Source: Zobellia uliginosa
Lineage (GTDB): Bacteria > Bacteroidota > Bacteroidia > Flavobacteriales > Flavobacteriaceae
Direction of reading: 5' to 3'
DNA length: 64,000 nt
Assembly: GCF_018860745.1 (NCBI RefSeq)
Contig: NZ_JAHKPY010000012.1
Location: 701,166 to 765,165, forward strand
Shown one piece after another: positions 54,174 through 63,399 of this stretch; the first letter of the stretch is position 1, and every line of letters starts with the position of its first letter. The notes beneath the pieces were generated by a model. It was given only the letters and a program-made list of their open reading frames with translations. It was not told where the DNA came from and did not search any database. The position numbers and the translations under genes were made by a program.

Positions 54174-55193
54174 ATGAAAACTGTACATATAAAGAACGAT
54201 GCAGGGCTTTTAGCTCTAGCACTACGATTGGTAGTTGGCTGGACTTATTTTTCAGCATTTTGGAGAAGAACTGTTTTAGCGGACAAACTTGATCCTGAGA
54301 TGACCGGATACATAGGAGAAAAGTTCAACGCTTTTTTACCCAATGCTTTGGGCATTAAACCTATCATTCAATATTTAGTTGAAAACCCAGATATGCTTTG
54401 GATAAATATGGTAATATTTACCATTATTGAAGGAATCGTGGGTCTATTCATAATGTTCGGTCTATTTACGCGATTAATGAGCATAGGTGTATTTGGCCTG
54501 GCCATGGGTATTCTTCTTGGTTCTGGGTGGATAGGGACAACTTGTTTGGATGAATGGCAAATTGGCGTATTAGGAATAGCTACAGGTTTTGTCTTATTCT
54601 TAACTGGAAGCGACAAATATTCAATTGATAATTACTTAATAAAACACAATTTTGCCATTACCAAAAAGAAATGGTTCAGTTGGTTTGGCTCAGGTGTTTT
54701 ACCAATTAAGGAAAGTATTTTTCCTAGAGCTGTTTTATTGGGTTCCCTGCTGATTTTTGGCATGACGTTAATGACCAATCAAGTTTTTCACGGAGGACTT
54801 TGGGGAACACTCCACAACAAATCCGTAAAGCCAAAACTTGAAATTACCGAAGGAGAAATTAAAAATAACTCACTTACTTTTGACGTCTTCAGAACCGAAG
54901 GTGTAGATGTATATGGTGCTTGGATTATAGGTATGGAGCTCGTTGACGAAAAAAACAATACTATTGTAACCTACGGGCAAAACGATTTGGCTTCTTTATC
55001 TAAGAACAACATTACTAATTATTACGTTTCTAAGATAAAGCCTGGGAAGCATAGTTTAATCGTACCTCTAGGAGCTAAGGCAAATATTAAACTAGAAAGC
55101 AATGCTTTAACAAGCTTGCCAATGGGAGTGTATTCCCTAATAATTACCGACATTAGTGGTGCCAATTGGAAACATAAAATTATCAAACAATAA
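54174..55193 (+). CDS. DoxD-DoxA fusion, thiosulfate:quinone oxidoreductase-like
   Basis: 339 aa. The N-terminal part (about 1-160) has four membrane segments and the DoxD block LALRLVVGWTYFSAFWRR; the C-terminal part (about 195-339) is a soluble DoxA domain (GLWGTLHNKSVKPKLEITEGEI). In archaea DoxD and DoxA are separate subunits of thiosulfate:quinone oxidoreductase; fused forms are known in Bacteroidota. The upstream neighbour is a DsrE-like protein. Electron acceptor would be menaquinone; the reaction is inferred. Confidence 0.88.
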   Translation: MKTVHIKNDAGLLALALRLVVGWTYFSAFWRRTVLADKLDPEMTGYIGEKFNAFLPNALGIKPIIQYLVENPDMLWINMVIFTIIEGIVGLFIMFGLFTRLMSIGVFGLAMGILLGSGWIGTTCLDEWQIGVLGIATGFVLFLTGSDKYSIDNYLIKHNFAITKKKWFSWFGSGVLPIKESIFPRAVLLGSLLIFGMTLMTNQVFHGGLWGTLHNKSVKPKLEITEGEIKNNSLTFDVFRTEGVDVYGAWIIGMELVDEKNNTIVTYGQNDLASLSKNNITNYYVSKIKPGKHSLIVPLGAKANIKLESNALTSLPMGVYSLIITDISGANWKHKIIKQ

Positions 55194-55215
55194 AAGATTA
55201 CCAAGTCTAAAATCA

Positions 55216-55248
55216 AAAGCGGTTCAGGTGTAAACTAGAACCGTTTTT
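55216..55248 (+). terminator. Terminator of the DsrE-DoxDA operon
   Basis: Stem AAAGCGGTTC / GAACCGTTTT with a 12-base loop and a following T-run, 23 bp after the stop. Confidence 0.8.
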
Positions 55249-55378
55249 GTATTTTACAATACCATAGATTGATAATTTAAAATTCTTTGCATTTTGTTCT
55301 CAACCATTTCAATATCTGTACACCCTGCGAGATCAGGGTTTAATCATAAGGTTTATGCATAATACGGGAAAGACAACT

Positions 55379-56506
55379 ATGATAAAGAAGTTTAACTTAC
55401 ATATAGCTCAATCAGAACTAGATGATTTAAAAGAACGGATTAGAAAAGTTAGGTGGCCAGATGAAATTGAAAATTCTAATTGGCAATTTGGGACAAGCTT
55501 AAGTTACCTTAAAGAACTCTCTAATTATTGGGAGCAGAATTTTGACTGGAGAAAGGTTGAGAATACCATAAACTCCATTCCAAATTTTATTACTGAAGTG
55601 GATCATCATAAAATTCATTTTTTGCATATTAAAAGTGAAAATAAAAATGCTATTCCTCTTTTAATTACACATGGTTGGCCAGGTTCTTTCTTGGAAATGC
55701 TTAAAATCATTCCCCTATTAACAAGTTCAAAAGAAGTTTCCTTTGATTTGGTCATCCCTTCTATTATTGGATTCGGTTTTTCAGAAAAAAGCATAAAAGG
55801 TGGTGTTGATTATAGTTTTGTAGCGGACTTATGGCACAAACTTATGATTAGCCTTGATTATCAAAAATATGGGCTTCAAGGCGGAGATTTGGGTGCTGGC
55901 ATTAGCATAAGATTAGCTCAACAACACCCCAAGAGTATCATCGGGTTACATTTAAATTATATATCGGATTCCTATCAACCCTATTTGACCGAAGATATCG
56001 ATAATGAAACCCAACAGTACAAAACGTATTTAAAAAGCTGGAACGAAAAGGAAGCTGCGTATGCCCTAATTCAAAGCACAAAACCTTTGTCCTTGGCTTA
56101 TGGCCTGAACGATTCTCCTATTGGACTTTGCGCGTGGATAATTGAAAAATTCAATGCTTGGAGCGATAACAATGGGAATATTGAAAATAGTTTTACAAAA
56201 GATGAATTGCTTGCCAACGTAAGCCTCTATTGGTTTACGCAAACCATTCATTCTTCCATTCGGATATATCATGAAACAAGCTTAAAGCCATTGGTGTTTA
56301 AGGAAAACGATTTTGTGCATCTTCCCGTGGGTTTTGCAAATTTCCCAAAGGAAATACCCGTGCCCCCAAGAAAATATATTGAAAAAGGATTTAATATTGT
56401 TCGTTGGACAGAGATGCCTAAAGGTGGCCATTTTGCTGCTTTTGAAGAGCCCGAACTTTTATCGGCTGATGTAACAGCATTCTTTAAAAAAATAATTGGG
56501 AGTTAA
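55379..56506 (+). CDS. Epoxide hydrolase-like alpha/beta hydrolase
   Basis: 375 aa. The N-terminal EHN domain (FNLHIAQSELDDLKERIRKVRWPDE) and the fold motif LLITHGWPGSFLEML (oxyanion HGWPG, 98-102) match epoxide hydrolases. The nucleophile is Asp170 in YGLQGGDLGAGIS, and the catalytic His is in KGGHFAAFEEPELL. The start at ATG 55379 (MIKKFNLHIAQ) is preferred; ATG 55355 adds eight residues. Confidence 0.9.
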   Translation: MIKKFNLHIAQSELDDLKERIRKVRWPDEIENSNWQFGTSLSYLKELSNYWEQNFDWRKVENTINSIPNFITEVDHHKIHFLHIKSENKNAIPLLITHGWPGSFLEMLKIIPLLTSSKEVSFDLVIPSIIGFGFSEKSIKGGVDYSFVADLWHKLMISLDYQKYGLQGGDLGAGISIRLAQQHPKSIIGLHLNYISDSYQPYLTEDIDNETQQYKTYLKSWNEKEAAYALIQSTKPLSLAYGLNDSPIGLCAWIIEKFNAWSDNNGNIENSFTKDELLANVSLYWFTQTIHSSIRIYHETSLKPLVFKENDFVHLPVGFANFPKEIPVPPRKYIEKGFNIVRWTEMPKGGHFAAFEEPELLSADVTAFFKKIIGS

Positions 56507-56752
56507 AATATAGTGTGATTATTATAACGAACATTAGTCCAAAGCCCTCTGTTCTATCTGCATAATAATGCTGTTCAAAAGAGTTAATAATTAAGCTATT
56601 GAAGAAATTACACCATTACATGGTTCCCAGTAAGGATAGTTCAAGAAGCAGTATAGGAATGCTAAAAAATAGTTTCGTTTTATTAATTTAGTCTCAAAAT
56701 ATAAAGCCTACAAAACCTCACTTTATTACCTATCCAAAATAGAATATTCCTA

Positions 56753-57325
56753 ATGATAAATCACTTGTTAATAGCGAACATAGACGAAAAAGGCCTTCTT
56801 TCCAAATCGGAACAAGAGGAGTTCTGTTCCTACTTTCAACCTAAATCTATTTCAAAAAAGGAGTTTCTTTTGGAGCAAGGCAAAGTCTGTAAATTTGAGG
56901 GGTTTGTTCTAGAAGGTTGTTTTAGAATCTTTACAATAGATACAAAAGGAAATGAAAATACGATATACATTGCTGCTAGAAACTGGTGGCTGATGGATAT
57001 AGATAGTTTCATGAACCATGAACCATCGGCCTTAAATATAAAAGCTTTAGAAGATAGTAAAGTGCTTATTATTTCTGAAAAAGATAAGGCTGCACTTTAT
57101 AAATCCATCCCAAAAACAGAAAAACTGTTTAGGATAATGTTTCAAAAATCTATTGTTGCCTGGCAACGTAGGCTCGTTAGAAACCACAGCCTAACCGCTA
57201 AAGAGCGATACTCCCATTTTACAAAAAGCTACCCTGATATTGCCTCTAAACTAACGGATAGGCAAACTTCTAGCTATCTAGGTATTACGCATGAATTCTT
57301 AAGTAAAATTAAAAAACAGTCTTGA
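56753..57325 (+). CDS. Crp/Fnr family transcriptional regulator
   Basis: 190 aa, cNMP-binding-like N-terminal domain (FLLEQGKVCKFEGFVLEGCFRI) and a short C-terminal helix-turn-helix (TDRQTSSYLGITHEFLSKIKKQ). It lies directly upstream of a three-gene operon on the same strand; a perfect inverted repeat sits between them and may be its operator. The 246 bp before the gene (56507-56752) show nothing clear. Confidence 0.9.
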   Translation: MINHLLIANIDEKGLLSKSEQEEFCSYFQPKSISKKEFLLEQGKVCKFEGFVLEGCFRIFTIDTKGNENTIYIAARNWWLMDIDSFMNHEPSALNIKALEDSKVLIISEKDKAALYKSIPKTEKLFRIMFQKSIVAWQRRLVRNHSLTAKERYSHFTKSYPDIASKLTDRQTSSYLGITHEFLSKIKKQS

Positions 57326-57346
57326 TTTCATTAAAATTTGAATCAA

Positions 57347-57362
57347 GTTGAACTTGTTCAAC
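57347..57362. promoter_or_regulatory. Candidate Crp/Fnr operator (16-bp perfect inverted repeat)
   Basis: GTTGAAC-TT-GTTCAAC, perfect 7-bp arms with a 2-bp spacer. It lies 22 bp after the Crp/Fnr stop and 55 bp before the next operon, about where a -33 region would be (an imperfect -7 box is near 57383-57391). Confidence 0.6.
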
Positions 57363-57416
57363 TCTTTTCTCGGTCTAGTTTATAATTTTTGCAACATAAC
57401 ATTATAAATAAGAACG

Positions 57417-57905
57417 ATGTCCTTACGCAAGCAAATAAAAACTTTGGTATCTGCAATTACTCTAATGGCAGTATCTTTCACAGCACAAGCACAAATAACC
57501 AATGATCTTACGCATGACGAAGCGTTGAAAGCCCTTATGGCCGCGAAGAAAAATGCGGAAGCTTCAGAGGTGTTGGTAAATATTGCCGTGGTAGATGCCG
57601 GTGCCAATCTAAAGGCTTTTATTCGCATGGATGAATCCTACTTGGGAAGTATTGACGTAGCTATTAAGAAAGCCAAAACGGCAAGATATTTTAATATGGA
57701 TACTGGGGAATTGGGAGAATTAACACAACCCGGAGGTATAATTTATAATATTGAACATTCTAATGATGGTTTAATAACTTTTCCCGGGGGAATTCCCATT
57801 AAAAACAAAGAGGGTAAAATTATAGGAGCCATTGGTGTTAGTGGTGGTACTATAGAACAAGACCGCGCCATTGCCATTGCAGGAGCAACATCAATTATAG
57901 AGTAA
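57417..57905 (+). CDS. GlcG/HbpS family protein, exported
   Basis: 162 aa with a signal peptide ending TAQAQ (about residue 25). The body (ALKALMAAKKNAEASEVLVNIAVVDAGANLKAFIRMD and IGAIGVSGGTIEQDRAIA) is the heme-binding GlcG/HbpS fold. Members bind heme, cobalamin or small ligands. First gene of an operon with a beta-propeller protein and an SDR, downstream of a Crp/Fnr gene. Confidence 0.88.
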   Translation: MSLRKQIKTLVSAITLMAVSFTAQAQITNDLTHDEALKALMAAKKNAEASEVLVNIAVVDAGANLKAFIRMDESYLGSIDVAIKKAKTARYFNMDTGELGELTQPGGIIYNIEHSNDGLITFPGGIPIKNKEGKIIGAIGVSGGTIEQDRAIAIAGATSIIE

Positions 57906-57934
57906 CACATTAGATTTCAAAAAAAACAAAGATT

Positions 57935-59464
57935 ATGAATAGCTTAAAAGGTTACTTTTTACTAAGTATAATATTACTATCGCAAATAGGTGTTGCGCAA
58001 GTTTCAGATGATTTAATGCTGTACAGAAAAGATTTTAAAAGCATATCCGGAAAAAATACGGTTTCTGTTACGAGCTATAATAAAGGAGGTTCTAACTATG
58101 TATTTGCTGGTGGCGCAGGTAAAATAGACGTGTATAGTTTAGACAAGGAGGGACAGTTAAATCCTATTAGCAACCACGAACTTCATAAAAAGAAAGGGCC
58201 TGCTAGAGGTATGGTCGCAGATCATATTAATGGTACGGATTTCTTATTTGTAGCCAATAAACACGGTAATGTTATTGAAACCTTTAAAATTTTGGATTCA
58301 GGTTCTCTTGAACGTACCTCCTTGGTTGAAGATACGGAAGAAACCCACCTTGGCACCGCCATTACTTTGCAGGTGGTTCATATGAAACAATCTTCTTACC
58401 TCTTTGTTGGTGGCTTAGAAAATACACCGGGCTTAAGTTGTTTTAAAATAGAGGATGATGGCAAACTAACCCATGTTCAGTCTATGAAAGATGACGAGAA
58501 CATACATACAGATGGTATTATAGGGATGTTCATTCACAAAATTAAAGGAAAGACCTTTTTATACACAGGCGGTTTCCAAGACAATGGCGTTAGTAGCTTT
58601 AGAGTGTATGAGAATGGGACTTTTAAAAACATAAATAATATAAGCGATAATACTACGGACCGCTATTTAACCGGGGCCTACCCTGTAACTGGTGTAACGT
58701 TGGGCAATACTAAGTATGTTGTTGTTGGTCATCGCCATCATAAATATTACGACGCTACTACCAACTTTATAAAAAGGAAAGATTTTACTTATCATGGTGA
58801 TGGTGTTAGTGTGTTTAAAGTGAATAAAAAGGGCGCTTTAGTTCCCCATTTTGTTTTAAAAGATGATGAAAACACTAAACTATCCGGACAAACACGTATT
58901 GAAGTAGTTTCCACAAATGCTACCGAAGCCGTTCTTGCGGTTGGTACTAGAGATGATGCCAGTATACAATTGGTGAAATTGAACGAAGAAGGAATCTTGA
59001 GTCCCATAAACTATTTAGAAACGGGCTTTTCTATCTATTACGGTTTACGTTCTCATAAAATTGACGGTCAAGATTTTCTTATTGCGGGTTCTAATCAGTT
59101 CGATTTTAATAAGGTCGTAACTTATAAAGTTTCGCCCAAAATCAATAGAGAAGGCCAAGTACTTAGGCATATAGTAAACTTAAAATATAAAGAAGATGCC
59201 ACGAAAGAGCAGGTAAGCGAAGCGGAAAAGGCCTTTATAAACCTAAAAAACGATATTCCGGAAATTCAAAATTTAGAATGGGGAATCAATGATAGTGAGG
59301 AAGGTGCCAGTAAGGGGTTTACACATACTTTTACGTTAACTTTTAATAACGAACACGGTAGGGAAATATACTTGTTCCATAAGGCACATTTAGACTTAGT
59401 AAGCAAAATAGGACCAATTATAGCAGATGTTTTGGTAATGGATTATTGGACAACTATTAAATAA
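57935..59464 (+). CDS. Beta-propeller protein with C-terminal Dabb domain
   Basis: 509 aa with a signal peptide (about 1-21, ending GVAQV). Residues about 30-400 form a seven-bladed propeller of lactonase/YncE type (repeats such as YVFAGGAGKIDVYSLDKEG). Residues about 408-509 (LRHIVNLKYKEDATKEQVSE...) are a stress-responsive Dabb alpha/beta-barrel. The two domains are seldom fused, and the substrate is unknown. It is 29 bp after the GlcG-like gene and 14 bp before the SDR gene. Confidence 0.82.
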   Translation: MNSLKGYFLLSIILLSQIGVAQVSDDLMLYRKDFKSISGKNTVSVTSYNKGGSNYVFAGGAGKIDVYSLDKEGQLNPISNHELHKKKGPARGMVADHINGTDFLFVANKHGNVIETFKILDSGSLERTSLVEDTEETHLGTAITLQVVHMKQSSYLFVGGLENTPGLSCFKIEDDGKLTHVQSMKDDENIHTDGIIGMFIHKIKGKTFLYTGGFQDNGVSSFRVYENGTFKNINNISDNTTDRYLTGAYPVTGVTLGNTKYVVVGHRHHKYYDATTNFIKRKDFTYHGDGVSVFKVNKKGALVPHFVLKDDENTKLSGQTRIEVVSTNATEAVLAVGTRDDASIQLVKLNEEGILSPINYLETGFSIYYGLRSHKIDGQDFLIAGSNQFDFNKVVTYKVSPKINREGQVLRHIVNLKYKEDATKEQVSEAEKAFINLKNDIPEIQNLEWGINDSEEGASKGFTHTFTLTFNNEHGREIYLFHKAHLDLVSKIGPIIADVLVMDYWTTIK

Positions 59465-59478
59465 CTCAAACTAATTTC

Positions 59479-60198
59479 ATGAACAATCTTAAGAACAAAA
59501 AAGCCATCATAACCGGAGGTGGCAGAGGATTGGGAAAAGCGACCGCCATTGCTTTTGCCAAAGAGGGAATTGATATTGCCATTACGGGTAGAAATGAAGA
59601 TACCTTAAAAGAAACCGTTTTAGAAATTGAAGCATTGGGTGTTAGAGCTACTTATGCGGTATTCGATGTTGGTAATTATGAGAACGTTAAAACAAGTATT
59701 AAAAATGTCATAGACACTTTAGGCGGCGTAGATATTTTGGTTAATAATGCGGGCATAGGAGGCTTTGGTTCATTTAATGACATGCCGGTTGAACAATGGT
59801 CTCAAATTATACAAACCAATCTTATGGGCATGTATCATGTGACCAAGGAAGTTTTACCGTCTTTAATTGCTAAGAATGAAGGCGATATTATTAATGTGTC
59901 TTCTACAGCAGGATTAAATGGAAATGCAACTACATCGGCATATTCAGCATCAAAATTTGCAGTTATCGGCATGTCCGAATCATTGATGAAGGAAGTACGT
60001 AAAAATAATATTAGGGTTGTTACATTGACCCCAAGCACCATAGAATCAGATATGTCAATTGAAGCAGGTATTGCAGAAAAGGGTTCTGCAGATAGCGTAT
60101 TACAACCCGAAGATTTTGCGGAATTAATTGTTGCAGGTCTAAAATTACCAAGAAGGGCAATGCTCAAGAGTGCTGCCTTATGGTCTACAAATCCATAA
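59479..60198 (+). CDS. Short-chain dehydrogenase/reductase (FabG-like)
   Basis: 239 aa SDR: TGGGRGLG (12-19), NNAG (89-92), Ser142, Tyr155 and Lys159 in YSASK. It looks like a 3-ketoacyl reductase, but in this small operon with a GlcG-like and a propeller-Dabb protein it may act on another carbonyl substrate. A strong hairpin follows its stop. Confidence 0.88.
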   Translation: MNNLKNKKAIITGGGRGLGKATAIAFAKEGIDIAITGRNEDTLKETVLEIEALGVRATYAVFDVGNYENVKTSIKNVIDTLGGVDILVNNAGIGGFGSFNDMPVEQWSQIIQTNLMGMYHVTKEVLPSLIAKNEGDIINVSSTAGLNGNATTSAYSASKFAVIGMSESLMKEVRKNNIRVVTLTPSTIESDMSIEAGIAEKGSADSVLQPEDFAELIVAGLKLPRRAMLKSAALWSTNP

Positions 60199-60232
60199 CA
60201 TAACAATTGTTAGGTAGTAGTCATGTATAAAA

Positions 60233-60268
60233 AAACAGTCCACTGATTTTAAAATCAGTGGACTGTTT
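60233..60268. terminator. Bidirectional terminator, perfect 36-bp palindrome
   Basis: 18-bp arms with no mismatch (60233-60250 and 60251-60268), flanked by A-run on the left and T on the right. It is shared by the SDR operon (plus) and the tonB gene (minus). Confidence 0.92.
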
Positions 60269-60282
60269 AGTTTTCAAGAAGC

Positions 60283-61008
60283 CTAAAGCTGCATTTTAAA
60301 GTTAATAGGTATGCTATAAGGCACTTTTACATTCATACCCCTTTGTGTACCAGGCTTCATTTTTGGAAGTGCAGCTACAATACGTGAAGCTTCACTCTCT
60401 AAATTAGCATCCGGTCCTCTTGTTTTAATACCGGTAATGTAACCTTTTTGGTCAATAACGAAATATACGAATACCTTACCCTGTATGTTTAGTTCTAATG
60501 CAGTTGCAGGATATTGAAACTCTTTCTTAACGTGCTCCTGAATTTTTTGTTGAAAACATGCTTTCTTCTCATCATTAGTTTTCATGTTTTCGCAACCTGG
60601 AAATACAGGTACGTTTTCAATAACAGCAAAAGGGACTGTTATTTCTTCTTCTTCTTCAGCAACCTCAACTTCATTAACGGCAATTTCTTTTTCTATTACC
60701 GTTTCTTGGTTGATTTCGCTACTCTCAATAATAGTTTCTTCAACTTCAGCAGCATCTTCTACAATCTCTATGATTTCAGGTGCTGATGGAGGAGGTGGAG
60801 GCGGCGGCGTATTAAAGGCTTTCGTAATAGGTACATCTTCCTGTAAATCTTCTTGCACATCCAATAATTGTACAAATTCATCTACAGTATCATATGTTTT
60901 ATACTCCAATGCTCTCCATACGATTAAAAGAGCAATGGTTAGGCCTATTACAAAATACAGGCCACTATTTCGGTTCAAATCTGCTTGTGGGTTTTTTTTG
61001 ACTTCCAT
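60283..61008 (-). CDS. TonB family energy-transducing protein
   Basis: 241 aa. N-terminal membrane anchor (about 16-33), a Pro-rich linker (TPPPPPPPSAPEI), a Glu/Val-rich spacer and a C-terminal TonB domain (PATALELNIQGKVFVYFVIDQKGYITG). It passes energy from ExbB/ExbD to outer-membrane receptors. Monocistronic here, so it is one of several TonB paralogues usual in Bacteroidota. Confidence 0.93.
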   Translation of the reverse strand: MEVKKNPQADLNRNSGLYFVIGLTIALLIVWRALEYKTYDTVDEFVQLLDVQEDLQEDVPITKAFNTPPPPPPPSAPEIIEIVEDAAEVEETIIESSEINQETVIEKEIAVNEVEVAEEEEEITVPFAVIENVPVFPGCENMKTNDEKKACFQQKIQEHVKKEFQYPATALELNIQGKVFVYFVIDQKGYITGIKTRGPDANLESEASRIVAALPKMKPGTQRGMNVKVPYSIPINFKMQL

Positions 61009-61091
61009 AACTGTTGATTTAATACATTAAAAGTAAGCTACTTACAATGAGAATTAAATGACTTTTGTCATGTTCCTGAAAATTATAGAAA

Positions 61092-61129
61092 AAGAAGAGC
61101 AAAATTCCAATTGGGCTTTTGCTCTTCTT
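61092..61129 (-). terminator. Terminator of dps
   Basis: Perfect 13-bp stem AAGAAGAGCAAAA / TTTTGCTCTTCTT with a 12-base loop, 20 bp beyond the dps stop on the minus strand, followed by a T-rich stretch. Confidence 0.85.
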
Positions 61130-61148
61130 ATCTTACTTTCTACCTTAT

Positions 61149-61625
61149 TTAGCTCAAATAGGCAGTTAGCATCCAAATCAATTTCTCCTGACTTGAAATT
61201 AAATCGCTCATTAAAGCACCTGTTCCTTCATCTTTATTTTTAGAAGCAATTTCCAAAATATCTCTTTCCTGAATCAATAGCTCATTTAAGTTTCCTAATA
61301 TAGAACGTACTGCCATATCTCCGTCAGATATATTCTTGGTAATTCTAATGGTTTTATTTTCTAGGTAGTCATCAAAAGAATGCAATGGCTTTTCCCCTAA
61401 CGATAAAATGCGTTCTGCGATTTCGTCAACAATCTCATTGGTATCATTATATAGTTCTTCAAACTTCTCATGTAACATAAAAAACCTTCGTCCTTTTACA
61501 TTCCAATGTAAACCCCTTAAGTTCATATAGTAAATTTGAAAATCCGCTAGAAGGAAATTAAGTTTTCCCGAGATTTCTTTTCTATAATCTTGCTCTAACC
61601 CTACTTTTAATTCTAAAGTTTCCAT
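61149..61625 (-). CDS. dps: Dps family DNA-protecting ferritin-like protein
   Basis: 158 aa, typical length. The ferroxidase residues are all present: His40, His52, Glu56 (Asp in many), Asp67, Glu71 in LHWNVKGRRFFMLHEKFEELYNDTNEIVDEIAE. It stores iron and protects DNA from peroxide. A likely promoter (TTG-N23-TACTTTTA on the minus strand) is just upstream. The 408-bp gap to the next gene (61626-62033) has no gene; it holds two divergent promoter regions. Confidence 0.95.
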   Translation of the reverse strand: METLELKVGLEQDYRKEISGKLNFLLADFQIYYMNLRGLHWNVKGRRFFMLHEKFEELYNDTNEIVDEIAERILSLGEKPLHSFDDYLENKTIRITKNISDGDMAVRSILGNLNELLIQERDILEIASKNKDEGTGALMSDLISSQEKLIWMLTAYLS

Positions 61626-62033
61626 AATTGCTTTGTTTTAATTTATGAAGTAAAAGTACCTGTAACCACCACGGTGTAGAGCAACTTATGTTACACTGAC
61701 CATTGGGATTACTTATATAGGTATCAGAAAATCTTGGAGTAACCTTAATAACTATTTCGAATAAATTTTAAAAGCCATAAATAATACTCGTTTTAAGAGC
61801 TGTTTTCTTTTTTAAGGGTATGGAAATTTTCAAATTTTGCAAAAGTACATTGGTAATACAAAAAGGACAGTATCTTATTTGTGCTTCATATTAAAAGGCT
61901 GTACTTTTTTACGATCTTAAGGCTGCATTACCAAACAAAAGTTCATTTTGAATCAGCCATTTCTTTACAAACGTCTAACAAATGATGTTTGAACATCGGC
62001 CAAAAGCATTATGATAACCCATAACCGACCTTC

Positions 62034-63296
62034 ATGAAAAAACGCGACTTTCTAAAAAACTTATCTCTGGTGGCCCTGGCAACCCCGTTTTACGGAAGCG
62101 CCTTGGCATCCCATGCGGAGAAAGCCTCAAAAATTCCAGCACATAAATTAGCTTCCGATGAAGAGTTCTGGCTAAATGTGCGTCAGGATTATAAACTGAA
62201 ACCAGACTACATCAATTTAGAAAGCGGATATTACAACATCATACCTACACCTACTCTAGAAGCTTTACACAAAAATATAGATATGGTGAACTACGAAGGT
62301 TCTTTTTATATGAGAACCGTACAGTGGGCCAATAAAAAACGGATGTCCGAGAAAGTGGCCAATATTATAGGGGCGAGAAAAGAGAACATCATAATTACGA
62401 GGAACGCCACGGAATCTTTGGATATGGTCATTAAAGGAATGGACTGGAAAGCAGGAGACGAAGCAGTCTATGCCATACAGGACTATGGGGCCATGAAACT
62501 TATGTTCCAGCAAGTTGCCGAAAGATTTGGAGTCGTAAACAAAGAAGTATCGGTACCCAATCATCCTAAGACGGATGAAGAAATAGTAGCATTATACGAA
62601 AAAGCCATTACAGATAAAACCAAGTTGTTAATGGTCTGTCATATGATTAATATAACAGGACACATACTCCCAATAAAGAAAATTTGCCAAATGGCACATA
62701 GTAAAGGGGTGAAGGTCATGGTTGACGGTGCACACTGCATTGGTCATTTTCAATTTGATATTACGGATTTAGAATGTGACTTCTACGGTTCAAGTCTCCA
62801 CAAATGGTTGGCGGTACCATTGGGCACAGGACTTCTATACGTTGCAGATGAACATGTAGATACGCTCTGGCCAATTTTTGCAGAGCACAAAACAGAACCT
62901 GGCGACATCGCTAGATTAAATCATACAGGTACAATTCCCGTATATCACGACTTGACCATAGAAAATGCGGTAGACTATTATGAACTGTTAGGTGGTAAAA
63001 GAAAAGAAGCCAGATTACGCTATTTACAGGAGTACTGGACAGGTAAAGTAAGAAACGAGCCAAAGATTATCATCAACACACCTAAAGAGTCTCACAGAGC
63101 CTGTGGCATCGCAAACGTAGGAATCGAAGGAATAGAACCTACCGATCTGGCAAAAAAACTGCTAGATGAGTACGCTATCTTTACGGTGGGCATTAACTAC
63201 GCCAATGTGCAAGGGTGTAGAATTACACCCAATGTATTTACCACTACCAAGGAGTTAGACACCTTTGTTAATGCGTTAAAAGAAATGGCGAGCTAA
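62034..63296 (+). CDS. Class V aminotransferase-fold PLP enzyme, exported
   Basis: 420 aa with an N-terminal MKKRDFLKNLSLVALATPFYGSALA, a signal-like leader with a single Lys-Arg that resembles a weak Tat signal. The PLP lysine is Lys257 in SSLHKWLAVPLGTG; VMVDGAHCIGHFQFD is the cofactor-Asp block. It is similar to isopenicillin-N epimerase-like and cysteine-desulfurase-like enzymes. Substrate unknown; periplasmic location is unusual for PLP enzymes. Confidence 0.88.
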   Translation: MKKRDFLKNLSLVALATPFYGSALASHAEKASKIPAHKLASDEEFWLNVRQDYKLKPDYINLESGYYNIIPTPTLEALHKNIDMVNYEGSFYMRTVQWANKKRMSEKVANIIGARKENIIITRNATESLDMVIKGMDWKAGDEAVYAIQDYGAMKLMFQQVAERFGVVNKEVSVPNHPKTDEEIVALYEKAITDKTKLLMVCHMINITGHILPIKKICQMAHSKGVKVMVDGAHCIGHFQFDITDLECDFYGSSLHKWLAVPLGTGLLYVADEHVDTLWPIFAEHKTEPGDIARLNHTGTIPVYHDLTIENAVDYYELLGGKRKEARLRYLQEYWTGKVRNEPKIIINTPKESHRACGIANVGIEGIEPTDLAKKLLDEYAIFTVGINYANVQGCRITPNVFTTTKELDTFVNALKEMAS

Positions 63297-63399
63297 TGAG
63301 TTTAATAAAACATTTTACTAAAAACGATATTTTTTAGATACAGTTCGTAACGTAATCACTAATTTTCAGCAATATAAAACCAGCTAGAAAAGATATATT

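Noticed and set aside
60514-61030. Plus-strand frames across the tonB gene
   Set aside because: They are the reverse of the Pro- and Glu-rich linker of TonB, rich in Ser or Phe with no domain.
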